Origin: Marinobacter zhejiangensis
GTDB taxonomy: Bacteria > Pseudomonadota > Gammaproteobacteria > Pseudomonadales > Oleiphilaceae
NCBI RefSeq assembly: GCF_900114775.1
Contig: NZ_FOUE01000003.1
Span: forward strand, 124,001-188,000
Length of the DNA: 64,000 bases
Direction of reading: 5' to 3'
In this document: positions 26,578 through 34,432 of the stretch, piece after piece
Numbering within the stretch: the stretch's first letter is position 1
How the letters are laid out: the number at the start of each line of letters is the position of its first letter
Notes under the pieces: model-generated
What the model was told of the DNA's origin: nothing
Databases searched by the model: none
The model's input: the letters and a program-made list of their open reading frames with translations, nothing else
Made by a program: the position numbers and the translations under genes

Positions 26578-27183
26578 ATGGACTTTCTGGTGCAAATGGT
26601 GGGCTCGCGTCCCATCGAGATGGTCGCAGTGGCGTGTGGTTTACTCAACGTATTGCTGATTATCCGTCGTTCGATGTGGAACTACCCGTTCGGGTTCCTG
26701 ATGGTGGTGCTCTACGCCAAGATCTTCTACGACTACCAGCTCTACAGTGACGCCCTGCTGCAAGTGTACTTCTTCTTTATCCAGATCTATGGGGTCTGGT
26801 GTTGGTTGCAGGGACAGGGGGATGATGGCCGGATTCGTGTGCGCTATTTACCCCGGCAACACTACGCGGCTTACCTGCTGCTGACCCTGGCTGGGTGGCT
26901 GGCGCTATCCAGCCTGATGAGCCATTTTACCGACGCTGCCTACCCCTACTGGGATGGCGCCATTGCCGCTCTGAGTGTGCTGGCCCAGTTCCTGATGTCC
27001 CGTCGTCATGTTGAGAGCTGGTATCTGTGGATCACCGTGGACGTCTTGGCCATTGGCCTGTTCGCTGCCCGTGACCTGACACCTACCGCAGCTCTGTACG
27101 GGGTGTTCCTGGTGTTGGCTGTGCTGGGCATGGTGCAGTGGCAACGGGCCAGCCGCCGGGCGGCGGTTGCTGAGGTCGCGTGA
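26578..27183 (+). CDS. pnuC: PnuC-family nicotinamide riboside transporter
   Basis: A 201-residue inner-membrane protein with about seven helices. MWNYPFGFLMVVLYAKIFYD and LQVYFFFIQIYGVWCWLQG are the hallmark stretches of PnuC, including the W and N residues that line the riboside path, and ESWYLWITVDVLAIGLF is the second conserved block. It moves nicotinamide riboside by facilitated diffusion, trapped by phosphorylation. ATG 26578 is preferred to the upstream start because the upstream part would be the operator region. Its TGA overlaps the ATG of nadR by one base. Confidence 0.93.
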   Translation: MDFLVQMVGSRPIEMVAVACGLLNVLLIIRRSMWNYPFGFLMVVLYAKIFYDYQLYSDALLQVYFFFIQIYGVWCWLQGQGDDGRIRVRYLPRQHYAAYLLLTLAGWLALSSLMSHFTDAAYPYWDGAIAALSVLAQFLMSRRHVESWYLWITVDVLAIGLFAARDLTPTAALYGVFLVLAVLGMVQWQRASRRAAVAEVA

Positions 27184-28196
27184 TGACCGCTGTACCTCGG
27201 CGCCGTGGTTTCCTGTTAGGCAAGTTCATGCCGTTCCATGCCGGCCACCTGTACCTCTGTGACGTTGCTGCGGGACTGGTGGATGAGCTGACGGTGATGG
27301 TCTGCACCCGTGACTGCGAACCCATTCCCGGCCGGCTTCGGTTCCGTTGGGTCAGCGACAGCGTCAAGCCAAACGTTCGGGTAGTGCACCTGCACCGGGA
27401 CATTCCCCAGGAACCCAAGGATCACCCCGAGTTCTGGCCGATCTGGCGCAGAACCGTTCGGGAGCTGCACCCCGAGCCAATCGACCTGGTGTTCGGCTCC
27501 GAGGAGTACGTGCACCGGTTGGCTTCCGAGCTGGAGGCGGCACCTTTGGTGCTGGATATCGACCGTATCACCGTGCCGATCTCGGCCACCCGCATTCGCC
27601 AGAATCCGGCCGCTAACTGGACCTACCTGCCGCCTGCGGTCAGACCCTACTACCAGCTCAGGGTTTGCCTGCTGGGGCCGGAAAGTGTTGGCAAGTCAAC
27701 CTTGAGTGAGTTATTGGCCGGTGAATTCCAGTCGTTGCATATCCCCGAATATGGCCGGCTCTACGACGCCATGTTCAAACAGGGGGCCGGCTGGGCGGCG
27801 GAGGACTTTGTCCAATTGGCACAGGGGCATGTGACCCTGCGGGAAGAAATTGTCCGCAGGGCCGGCCCGGTCGTGTTTGAGGACACCGACCTGCTGCAGA
27901 CTCTGGTATGGGCGGAGTACCTGCTGGGCGAGATACCGGAAGGGCTTCGCCAGCTGCTGGAGGGCTGGGAGCCGGCGGAGTATTACCTCCTGCTGCGGCC
28001 GGATGTGTCGTGGCACGATGATGGCACTCGCTACAGCGGCGACGACCGTGTGCGGCAATGGTTCTTCGAGCGCCTGCAACACTGGCTGGATTCACTGGCG
28101 CTGCCCTACCGGATCGTCGAGGGGGCTGTATGGGATGACCGGGCCGCCATGGCTCGGGAAGCGGTGGCCGCCTTGCTGGAAGATTCCCGGAAATAG
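27183..28196 (+). CDS. nadR: NadR-like NMN adenylyltransferase/ribosylnicotinamide kinase
   Basis: A 337-residue bifunctional enzyme. The N-terminal nucleotidyltransferase has FHAGH (His19/His22, the HxGH motif) and ISATRIRQNP. The C-terminal kinase has a P-loop GPESVGKST (165-173). It lacks the N-terminal HTH of enterobacterial NadR, so it is an enzyme only and not a repressor. It phosphorylates nicotinamide riboside brought in by PnuC and can adenylate NMN to NAD+. It is translationally coupled to pnuC (TGATG). Confidence 0.93.
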   Translation: MTAVPRRRGFLLGKFMPFHAGHLYLCDVAAGLVDELTVMVCTRDCEPIPGRLRFRWVSDSVKPNVRVVHLHRDIPQEPKDHPEFWPIWRRTVRELHPEPIDLVFGSEEYVHRLASELEAAPLVLDIDRITVPISATRIRQNPAANWTYLPPAVRPYYQLRVCLLGPESVGKSTLSELLAGEFQSLHIPEYGRLYDAMFKQGAGWAAEDFVQLAQGHVTLREEIVRRAGPVVFEDTDLLQTLVWAEYLLGEIPEGLRQLLEGWEPAEYYLLLRPDVSWHDDGTRYSGDDRVRQWFFERLQHWLDSLALPYRIVEGAVWDDRAAMAREAVAALLEDSRK

Positions 28197-28259
28197 CCGG
28201 ATTGGACGGGCTATCGCTACCATGCCGTTGGCTATAAGTTATTGATGATAGGTCTAAAT

Positions 28260-29012
28260 ATGTCTATGCAGTCGCAATACTCAAAGCTGGGAAAGGGTGC
28301 CCGATGGCACCTGAAGCTGGACCCCCAGGGGCGGCCTTACTTTGCTGGCAGGCGTCAGATGACCCGGGTGATCTGGGGCTTGATCGGTCTGGTGACGTTG
28401 TCTTCTCCGCTTGTTATGGCGTTCGTGCTGGATGGTGGTGAACAGATATTTTACGCCATCGTGAGCGTGTGCCTGTCTTTGTTCTGTCTGGTTTTTTTGG
28501 GGGTACGCCAGCACCTGGTGTTTGATAAGGAGCAGGGCGTGTTGCGGGAGATGCGAAGCTGGTGGGGGCTGCGGGCCCGGGAGCACCAGCGGGTGCCGCT
28601 CGGTGAGACCCGTGTGGTGGTCGCCCCCATTGCTGCCCTTTCCGAAGGCTGCCAGCTGGAGCTGCTGGAGCACCGGTACACCATTGGCAGTGCCGCCGAA
28701 ACCCGTCAGTTGGCCGCCCTGCTCAGGGACGGCTATGGCGTGCAGGCGATGGACCGGGTGGCCGCCTGGCCGGAAACGCGGCCCCTGGCTGATGACAGCC
28801 AGCAGGAGTCTGAGGTATCCAGTCAGCCGAGCCAGCCCAAGCAGCCTGAGCAAGAAAAGCAACAAAAGAGGCCGCAGGCGTCCGCTACTGCCAGTATCTC
28901 AGCGGATATGCGCTACCAGTCATTGTGGGATCAGGCGGTGCTGCTGAAACTGGCCATTCCATTGCCGGTGTTGGCATTGATCGGGTTTGTACTTGCCTGG
29001 GTGAGGAGCTAG
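28260..29012 (+). CDS. Membrane protein of unknown function (PH-like middle domain)
   Basis: I do not recognise a named family. About 250 residues: two closely spaced helices (about 35-80), a soluble beta-rich region starting QHLVFDKEQGVLREMRSWWG, a Q/S/P-rich low-complexity linker (about 180-210) and one C-terminal helix (LAIPLPVLALIGFVLAWV). ATG 28260 and 28245 are both possible; 28260 has ATAGG upstream at better spacing. The next gene, 3 bp on, encodes a shorter protein with the same two-helix plus beta-domain pattern, so they look like diverged tandem paralogues in one operon. Confidence 0.75.
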   Translation: MSMQSQYSKLGKGARWHLKLDPQGRPYFAGRRQMTRVIWGLIGLVTLSSPLVMAFVLDGGEQIFYAIVSVCLSLFCLVFLGVRQHLVFDKEQGVLREMRSWWGLRAREHQRVPLGETRVVVAPIAALSEGCQLELLEHRYTIGSAAETRQLAALLRDGYGVQAMDRVAAWPETRPLADDSQQESEVSSQPSQPKQPEQEKQQKRPQASATASISADMRYQSLWDQAVLLKLAIPLPVLALIGFVLAWVRS

Positions 29013-29015
29013 AAC

Positions 29016-29486
29016 ATGGCGTTTGGGCATTGGAAATCGACTTCCCCGGTTCGAGCCACACTTTCGTTTGGTCGCTGGGCCTGGGTGATGGGCTTGCCGT
29101 TGCTGGTGGTCGTGGTGCCATTGGTGCTGTTTGGCGGGCTGGAACTGCAGTTTCCGCTCATCATGGGATGGGCGATGGCGGGAACCCTGGCATGGCACGC
29201 CTTTTTTTGTCGCCACCGACTGGTGGTTGACTGGGACAAGGGAACCCTGTGCCACAGCATTCGCAGCATCTACACGATTGCACGGATGGAGGTGCCACTG
29301 GCGCGCCTGGCAGGTTTCTGCGTCACCAACTCGGTGACGGAGGTTCGCGGCTATGACCTGATGGTCGTGCTGACGGATGGTCAGCGTATTTGCCTGTTCA
29401 AGCGCGGTGGTCTGCGCGAAATGGAGGAGCGGGGGCAGCAGTTGGCCGAGTTCTGCCGGGTAAGTTATGCGCGGGAGTGCAGATGA
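29016..29486 (+). CDS. Small membrane protein, paralogue of the preceding gene
   Basis: 156 residues: two N-terminal helices (WVMGLPLLVVVVPLVLFGG; LIMGWAMAGTLAWHAFF), then a beta-rich domain opening RHRLVVDWDKGTLCHSIRSI. This parallels the preceding gene at HLVFDKEQGVLREMRSW in position and pattern (short beta hairpins around a K-G turn), suggesting a PH-like membrane-associated fold. It lacks the linker and third helix. Only 3 bp separate the two genes. Function unknown. Confidence 0.75.
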   Translation: MAFGHWKSTSPVRATLSFGRWAWVMGLPLLVVVVPLVLFGGLELQFPLIMGWAMAGTLAWHAFFCRHRLVVDWDKGTLCHSIRSIYTIARMEVPLARLAGFCVTNSVTEVRGYDLMVVLTDGQRICLFKRGGLREMEERGQQLAEFCRVSYARECR

Positions 29487-29511
29487 TTCGGCAGTTATTC
29501 AGCTGCGTCCT

Positions 29512-29520
29512 TGCTATAAT
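29512..29520 (+). promoter_or_regulatory. Extended -10 promoter for the lipoprotein gene
   Basis: TGC followed by a perfect TATAAT (29515-29520), an extended -10 element. No good -35 hexamer is visible, which such promoters tolerate. A short hairpin (CGGCC...GGCCG) follows before the ribosome site at about 29565. Confidence 0.5.
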
Positions 29521-29578
29521 CGCCGGCCGTTTTGGTTGGCCGTGAGGCCATCTCCGATCACATGTGAGGTATCGACCC

Positions 29579-29884
29579 TTGAAAAAAGCCGTTTTCAGTG
29601 CCGCCCTGTCCGTTTTTGCCCTGACCGGTTGCCAGACCTCCGGTTACGTGTCGTCTGCCGCAACGGATGGCAATGGCGTTACCTGTGACAAGATTTACAA
29701 TGCGTTCGATGCGTACCAGTCTGACAAGCAGTCGGCCAAGGCGCTGGCGGACCTGACCCAGCTGGTTAACCCCACGGCTGGTTCTATGGCCCAGCAGGGC
29801 ATGAGTTCCGCTGATGGCTACTATGAGCAGATTAAAGCCAGCGCTAACATCGCCCTGGCTGTGCGAGGCTGTCAGCCGCTTTAA
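29579..29884 (+). CDS. Small lipoprotein of unknown function
   Basis: 101 residues from a TTG start with TGAGGT eight bases upstream. The N-terminus is a lipoprotein signal: KK, hydrophobic core AVFSAALSVFAL, lipobox LTGC (Cys17 of the precursor). The mature part has two further Cys (VTCDKIYNAFDAYQSDKQS and VRGCQPL), perhaps a disulfide, and is largely helical. No family recognised. It has its own promoter and converges on the next gene with 6 bp between. Confidence 0.75.
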   Translation: MKKAVFSAALSVFALTGCQTSGYVSSAATDGNGVTCDKIYNAFDAYQSDKQSAKALADLTQLVNPTAGSMAQQGMSSADGYYEQIKASANIALAVRGCQPL

Positions 29885-29890
29885 TCGACA

Positions 29891-30958
29891 TTACCACCAT
29901 GCCTTGCCCCACATCTCGGGGTTGGCCCAGTGGTCCGGATTGTTCCAGCTGCGCTTGTGGTTGTAACTGTCCAGGTTGTAGGTATACAACGTGTAAGGAC
30001 CACTGGCGGTTTGCAGCTGGGCATGGCGGCGGAACCCCAGGCTGGTGAAATCCGTCAGTGTCCAGCCGGCGCTGTCGCTGACCAGCACCGCAATCTGGTG
30101 GCTGCCATAGTTGCGTAGCTGCCCCATCAACAGAATTCCTTCCTCTCTCGACAGTTGCTCCAGGGTGTCCGACACCAGCGCCAGATCCGGAACGACGGAC
30201 AACGGAAACGCGGCGTTGGGCGCTGTGCTATCCAGGGCGGTCAGGTGGACATCCGCAACGCTTTGCTGCCAACGCTGGCAGAGGCTTTCGGCGGTGTGAC
30301 CGCAACTGAGCATAACCTTTGGCTGGCAAGCCCCAATGATCTGGGCCAGAACCTCATCCGTGGCGTCGGGATTGTAAAGAGGTACGTCAAGGAGCGAGTC
30401 GAAGGGGAGGTCACAGGGATCGGTTATGGGGCTGCCGTATTCGACCGGCTGTGGTGGTTGAAGCTCGGGGGGCGGCAAGTCATTGAGGATATCCGGTGCA
30501 TGCTCGGGGACTGCCCGGGCCTGGGTCGCCACGAGCTGTCCCGCCTTAAATGTCAGCTCCAGAACGTCTTTGCCAGTGCCCGCCACCAGGGTACCGGTGT
30601 AGTCCAGCGCCAGGTTCACGTCGCTGTAGTGCCAGTAGCTGGCGTTGAGTTTCTCCGGCCTGACACCGTTCAGTAGCGGCAGCGGGGCTTTTTCGCCCAG
30701 CAGTTGATCCAGTGGGTCAGTGCTGTCAGCCCGGAGTCTTGCTGGCTTTGGGGGAATATAGCCAACGACCAGGCAGTCAACGAACAAGCGTTTGTCTTCC
30801 ACTTTTAAGTACAGTTCGTAGCCTGATCCGTTCGACGTTTCCACATCTTCAGGCTCGATCCCGTAGTCCCAGGGGGAAAACACCCCGGGGTGGCTTTCCA
30901 GGAGCTCGTAGGCGGTGCCCTCGAAAGAGAGGTGCCGGTTACAGATTTGGTCGGTCAT
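29891..30958 (-). CDS. Conserved hypothetical protein
   Basis: A 355-residue soluble protein with no signal peptide or helices. Residues 1-165 are beta-rich (GYELYLKVEDKRLFVDCLVVGYIP). A Pro-rich linker (about 160-180) leads to a C-terminal domain with alternating strands and helices (KVMLSCGHTAESLCQRWQQS; PDLALVSDTLEQLSREEGIL) ending in an aromatic tail, NPDHWANPEMWGKAWW. The C-terminal half has the look of a Rossmann/methyltransferase-like fold without a clear AdoMet motif. Divergent from dgt. I do not assign a function. Confidence 0.7.
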   Translation of the reverse strand: MTDQICNRHLSFEGTAYELLESHPGVFSPWDYGIEPEDVETSNGSGYELYLKVEDKRLFVDCLVVGYIPPKPARLRADSTDPLDQLLGEKAPLPLLNGVRPEKLNASYWHYSDVNLALDYTGTLVAGTGKDVLELTFKAGQLVATQARAVPEHAPDILNDLPPPELQPPQPVEYGSPITDPCDLPFDSLLDVPLYNPDATDEVLAQIIGACQPKVMLSCGHTAESLCQRWQQSVADVHLTALDSTAPNAAFPLSVVPDLALVSDTLEQLSREEGILLMGQLRNYGSHQIAVLVSDSAGWTLTDFTSLGFRRHAQLQTASGPYTLYTYNLDSYNHKRSWNNPDHWANPEMWGKAWW

Positions 30959-31084
30959 TGTTCAGCCTGATGATGGTCGAACGTTGATTATAGACGGTTG
31001 CAGGTCGTGGGGCTCCGGCTGTTTCTCCCCGGGGGGAGTGGTAAGCTGTCCGGCTGCTGCCCATTGCCGACAGGAACTTGCCCG

Positions 31085-32614
31085 ATGTCCGGAACCGATA
31101 CCCTGGATTTTGCGTCCCGATTCTCCCTTGAACGCCCCTATAATCGTGCCCGGAGTAACGGCTCGGCAGATTACAGTCTGAAGGCCGGTGGCGTTGCGGT
31201 GCTTGAGGATCAGCTTGAGAGTGACCGGGGGCGCATCATCAATTCTGCAGCGGTTCGCCGCCTGCAGCAGAAAACCCAGGTGTTTCCCCTGGAGCACAAC
31301 GCGGCGGTTCGCAGCCGGCTGACCCACTCCCTTGAGGTGCAGCAAACCGGGCGTTTTATCGTTCGCACTATTTTCCGAAAACTGGGGGCGCGGGCCGAGG
31401 CGTATGGCCTCAAGGGACTGGAGCGGGCCATGGAGTCCCTGGTGGAGATGGCCTGCCTGATGCACGACATTGGCAATCCACCCTTCGGGCACTTTGGCGA
31501 GGCGGCGATCTCTCGCTGGTTCCAGCGCCATGCCCATGAACTGGGCCCGTTCTCCGACGTGGCGGGGCCTGCCGAACTGAGGGATGCACTGCTCCGTGAG
31601 CTGGGTAGCTTCGAAGGCAATGCCCAGGCCATTCGCCTGATCAGCCGCCTGCAAAAGTTGAACCTCACCTTTGTGCAGTCTGCGGCTGTGTTCAAGTACA
31701 CGCGGGTTGCGACCGAGCCCCGGCCTGGGGACGGCTCGGCCTTCAACTATCTGCAGAAAAAGCCTGGCTATTACTATTCGGAGCGAACGTTTGTCGGGCA
31801 GATGCAGCAGGCCCTGGGTATGGCGCCCGGCTGCCGTCACCCGCTGGCGTACATCATGGAGGCCGCTGATGATATCTCCTATTGCCTGGCAGACCTGGAA
31901 GACGGCGTCGATAAGGGACTGATGTCATTCCCGGTACTGGCAGATGCGCTCAAGTCAGCCTATGCCCAGGCGAGGCCCAATGATGCGGACGCCCCGCACT
32001 TTCGGAACTTTGGCGAAGCCAGGTCTTTTGCCCAGCTGGTGGATGAGGTGCTTGAGCGCGCCAACCGGGAAACCATCAATAAAGATCACGAGTTTTTTGT
32101 CTGGCTGCGGGTCAAGCTTATCCACCCCCTGGTCAATCATGCCGCCGAGGCTTTCATTGAGCATATAAGCGAGGTGTTCCATGGTCGCCTGAACCGGGCC
32201 TTGCTGGAGGACGGTTCACCTTGCCACAGTGTGATCGAGACGTTCAAAACCGTGGCGGTGGAGAAGGTGTTCTCGGTTCCCGAGGTGGAAACTCTGGAGT
32301 TGCAGGGCTACCGCATCATCACCGGGTTGCTGGAGCACTACCGGCCCCTGCTGGACCTGGACCTGGATGCCTTCGACCGGCTTCGGGGTGGCAGCAGCAA
32401 AGGGCTGTTGATTGAAAGCCGGTTGTTCAAGCGCCTGCCTGCGAAACACGTCAAAGCCTATGAGTCCATGCGCTCCGAGCAGCCGGACAATGCCAGTGCC
32501 GAGTTGTGGGAGTGTTACTGTCGCTGCCGGCTGTTGCAGGACATGGTCAGCGGTATGACCGACCAGTTCGCCCTGGATGAATTCCGTACCTTGTCTGCCC
32601 TGGGACCGCTGTAA
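31085..32614 (+). CDS. dgt: Deoxyguanosinetriphosphate triphosphohydrolase
   Basis: A 509-residue HD-domain enzyme, close to the 505 residues of E. coli Dgt. It splits dGTP to deoxyguanosine and triphosphate and so tunes dNTP pools. Metal ligands are visible in RLTHSLEV and CLMHDIGNPPFGHFGE (the HD pair), with a later Asp in EAADDISYCLADLEDGVD. ATG 31085 (MSGTDTLDF) is preferred over the longer open frame because it matches the family N-terminus. It is monocistronic, between a divergent hypothetical and a convergent cytochrome gene. Confidence 0.93.
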   Translation: MSGTDTLDFASRFSLERPYNRARSNGSADYSLKAGGVAVLEDQLESDRGRIINSAAVRRLQQKTQVFPLEHNAAVRSRLTHSLEVQQTGRFIVRTIFRKLGARAEAYGLKGLERAMESLVEMACLMHDIGNPPFGHFGEAAISRWFQRHAHELGPFSDVAGPAELRDALLRELGSFEGNAQAIRLISRLQKLNLTFVQSAAVFKYTRVATEPRPGDGSAFNYLQKKPGYYYSERTFVGQMQQALGMAPGCRHPLAYIMEAADDISYCLADLEDGVDKGLMSFPVLADALKSAYAQARPNDADAPHFRNFGEARSFAQLVDEVLERANRETINKDHEFFVWLRVKLIHPLVNHAAEAFIEHISEVFHGRLNRALLEDGSPCHSVIETFKTVAVEKVFSVPEVETLELQGYRIITGLLEHYRPLLDLDLDAFDRLRGGSSKGLLIESRLFKRLPAKHVKAYESMRSEQPDNASAELWECYCRCRLLQDMVSGMTDQFALDEFRTLSALGPL

Positions 32615-32624
32615 GGCTAAGCAC

Positions 32625-32648
32625 GCCCCACCGCATAGTCGGTGGGGC
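32625..32648. terminator. GC-rich hairpin between dgt and cytochrome P460 genes
   Basis: An 8-bp perfect stem (32625-32632 with 32641-32648) with an 8-nt loop between convergent genes. There is no T tract on either side, so termination strength is doubtful. Confidence 0.45.
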
Positions 32649-32655
32649 CAGTGCA

Positions 32656-33222
32656 CTACTTCAGGGTAGGGTAGCCTTCCACAAAGACCCAGTCAGTCTC
32701 CTGTGCAGGGATATGGCAGCCCTGGCAGGTCTGCTCAAAACTTTCCGATACGTTGAGCATGGGGTTGTCTGGCTTGATCAGCGCCCAGCCCCAGCCATTC
32801 GCCCAGTGAGGGCTGTCGAACCGGCTCTGGGTGTCCTTGACCATGACAAACCAGATCTGGGTGTCGCCTGCCCACAAGGCGGGGCCGGTGGTTTTGGTGC
32901 CGGATTCGATGTTGCGGATTTCCTTGATCAGAACCGTCCCGTCGGCAAATTCGCCGCTCTCACGGTAGGCCTGTGCGGCTTCGGGTTGCGTGTATACATC
33001 GTGAAAGCCTGCGCCCGGTGCTTCGGCATCATTGACCACCCATGAACCGAGGTGAACCCAGCTCTGGCGGGCATCCATGGGCAGGGTGATGTTCCCCTCA
33101 GTGTCTACGTAATCCCGGAAGGTTGTATCCGCCGGTTCAGCCGCGTGGGCCAGCGTGCTCCAGCAGGCCAATACCAGCGGCACGAGGGCCAGGGATGTTC
33201 CCAGCGATTTGGTAACGGTCAT
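32656..33222 (-). CDS. Cytochrome P460-family protein
   Basis: 188 residues: a Sec signal peptide (hydrophobic 8-22, cleavage after AHA near residue 27) and a beta-rich periplasmic domain ending in a single c-type heme site CQGCH (Cys166, Cys169, His170). Order and length match cytochrome P460, which in ammonia oxidisers oxidises hydroxylamine or NO. In heterotrophs it is thought to detoxify these. Haem attachment and periplasmic location follow from sequence; substrate is inferred. It is divergent from an AraC regulator with a two-copy repeat between them. Confidence 0.87.
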   Translation of the reverse strand: MTVTKSLGTSLALVPLVLACWSTLAHAAEPADTTFRDYVDTEGNITLPMDARQSWVHLGSWVVNDAEAPGAGFHDVYTQPEAAQAYRESGEFADGTVLIKEIRNIESGTKTTGPALWAGDTQIWFVMVKDTQSRFDSPHWANGWGWALIKPDNPMLNVSESFEQTCQGCHIPAQETDWVFVEGYPTLK

Positions 33223-33288
33223 GGTTTGACTCCTTTCCTTTGGTGAGTGTCGATCATTGACATCTTAGGATGTTGAAAAGACTATTGG

Positions 33289-33323
33289 AGTCCTGAAGTA
33301 TTTAAAATAAGTCCTGGAGTATT
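33289..33323. promoter_or_regulatory. Paired AraC-type operator (direct repeat, 21-bp offset)
   Basis: AGTCCTGAAGTATT (33289-33302) and AGTCCTGGAGTATT (33310-33323), 13 of 14 identical, exactly 21 bp apart (two turns), in the gap between the P460 and AraC genes. Direct repeats of this length and spacing are typical AraC-family sites. The second copy contains the CTGGAG ribosome site of the AraC gene, so binding there would also block its own translation start region. Confidence 0.6.
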
Positions 33324-33326
33324 GTT

Positions 33327-34166
33327 TTGGATCGACTGGCTGCTTTGCTAACCAATTTCCACCTGTCCGCCAGTGTCTTTAATGCCGGGACCCTTGGGGC
33401 GGCATCACGTCACCCCAGGGAGGAAGGGGTGGGCTACCTCCATGTGTTAACGCAGGGGGCGATTTACCTTCGGGTTCAGGGCGCGAACGAGCAGCGTTTT
33501 GACAAGCCTGTGCTGATCCTGATGACTGAGCAGCAGGATCATGACCTGGGGCCTGGAATCGGGGGAGCGGAAACCCTGTGTGGCTCCTTCCGTTTTGGCA
33601 CGGGCAACGGTGGGCCGATCTATCAGGCGCTGCCAGGATTGCTGGCCATCCCCCTGGACGAGTTAGGGACTCTGGCGGGGTTGCTGGAATTGATGTTGCA
33701 GGAAGCCCGCAACGACCAGTGTGGCCGCCAGGCTGCTCTGGACCGGTTGTGCGAGGTGCTGGTGATTCGGTTGCTGCGTCACCTGATGGACTCGGGAACC
33801 ATGGACAGTGGGCTACTGGCTGGTTTGGCACATCCCAAGCTGGCCAAGGCTTTAACCGCAATGCATCGGGAACCTGCCGTGGACTGGACGCTGTCGGGGC
33901 TGGCCGAGATCGCCGGCATGTCCAGGGCCCGCTTTGCGGTGGTGTTTCGCGAAACTTTGGGGCTAACCCCGGCGGTATGCCTGGCCCAATGGCGGGTCAG
34001 CCTGGCCCAGGCGTTGCTGCGGGATGGGCTGCCGCTGGGCATGGTGGCCAACAAGGTTGGCTATGGCAGCGGCTCGGCGCTGGCAAAGGCGTTCAGGCGT
34101 CACCTCGGTTGTTCTCCGGTACGGGGAACGCGGATGGCGGTTCAGGGGGAACCGACACCTTCCTAG
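33327..34166 (+). CDS. AraC-family regulator with cupin-type N-domain
   Basis: 279 residues from TTG 33327 (ribosome site CTGGAG). Residues 1-165 are the cupin_6-type sensor (GYLHVLTQGAIYLRV; LGPGIGGAETLCGSFRFG). Residues about 175-270 are the AraC double HTH (SGLAEIAGMSRARFAVVFRE; VANKVGYGSGSALAKAFRRH). Divergent from the cytochrome P460 gene, its likely target. Its stop codon TAG (34164-34166) is formed by the left CTAG of the palindromic element. Confidence 0.88.
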   Translation: MDRLAALLTNFHLSASVFNAGTLGAASRHPREEGVGYLHVLTQGAIYLRVQGANEQRFDKPVLILMTEQQDHDLGPGIGGAETLCGSFRFGTGNGGPIYQALPGLLAIPLDELGTLAGLLELMLQEARNDQCGRQAALDRLCEVLVIRLLRHLMDSGTMDSGLLAGLAHPKLAKALTAMHREPAVDWTLSGLAEIAGMSRARFAVVFRETLGLTPAVCLAQWRVSLAQALLRDGLPLGMVANKVGYGSGSALAKAFRRHLGCSPVRGTRMAVQGEPTPS

Positions 34167-34432
34167 TGTCCCGTCTGGCTAATTCCTTAACCTACTGCTT
34201 GCCTCTGAGGACACTGACCAAGGCGCCAGTCTGCAGGTGTGGTGGTTCCACATCAAGGACTGGCAACACAGGCTCAGAGTCCTCAGAGGCAAGCCCTTCG
34301 GGAGTTTCTGAAAAGCCGAATGGCGTCGTTCTGCTGTCTCGATTTGGAACCACCAAATCTTCATCAGCACGCCTAGCTCTTCGGCTTTTCAGAAGCTCAG
34401 TAGGTTAAGGAATTAGCCAGACGGGACACTAG
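34163..34432. mobile_element. MITE-like palindromic element with CTAG target duplication
   Basis: 262 bp (34167-34428) bounded by CTAG on both sides (34163-34166, 34429-34432). Terminal inverted repeats of 31 bp (34167-34197 and 34398-34428) are perfect. Inside are two more hairpins. A pairs 34198-34217 with 34274-34293 (19/20), then 34225-34231 with 34258-34264, then a 5-bp stem with apical loop TGGTT (34243-34247). B pairs 34305-34320 with 34380-34395 (15/16), then a 6-bp stem with apical loop AACCA (34348-34352). The two loops are exact complements, within an 11-nt complementary pair (34240-34250, 34345-34355). There is no transposase frame. Most likely a non-autonomous insertion element; a bidirectional terminator or structured RNA role is possible. 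Confidence 0.75.

Noticed and set aside
25189..26595. 468-codon antisense frame in the 3' part of putA
   Set aside because: Mirror of the ALDH domain coding strand; it crosses the putA terminator and the pnuC leader, with no start signal.
33578..34408. 276-codon plus-strand frame crossing into the palindromic element
   Set aside because: Overlaps the AraC gene in another frame and runs into the element by chance; no domain or ribosome site.
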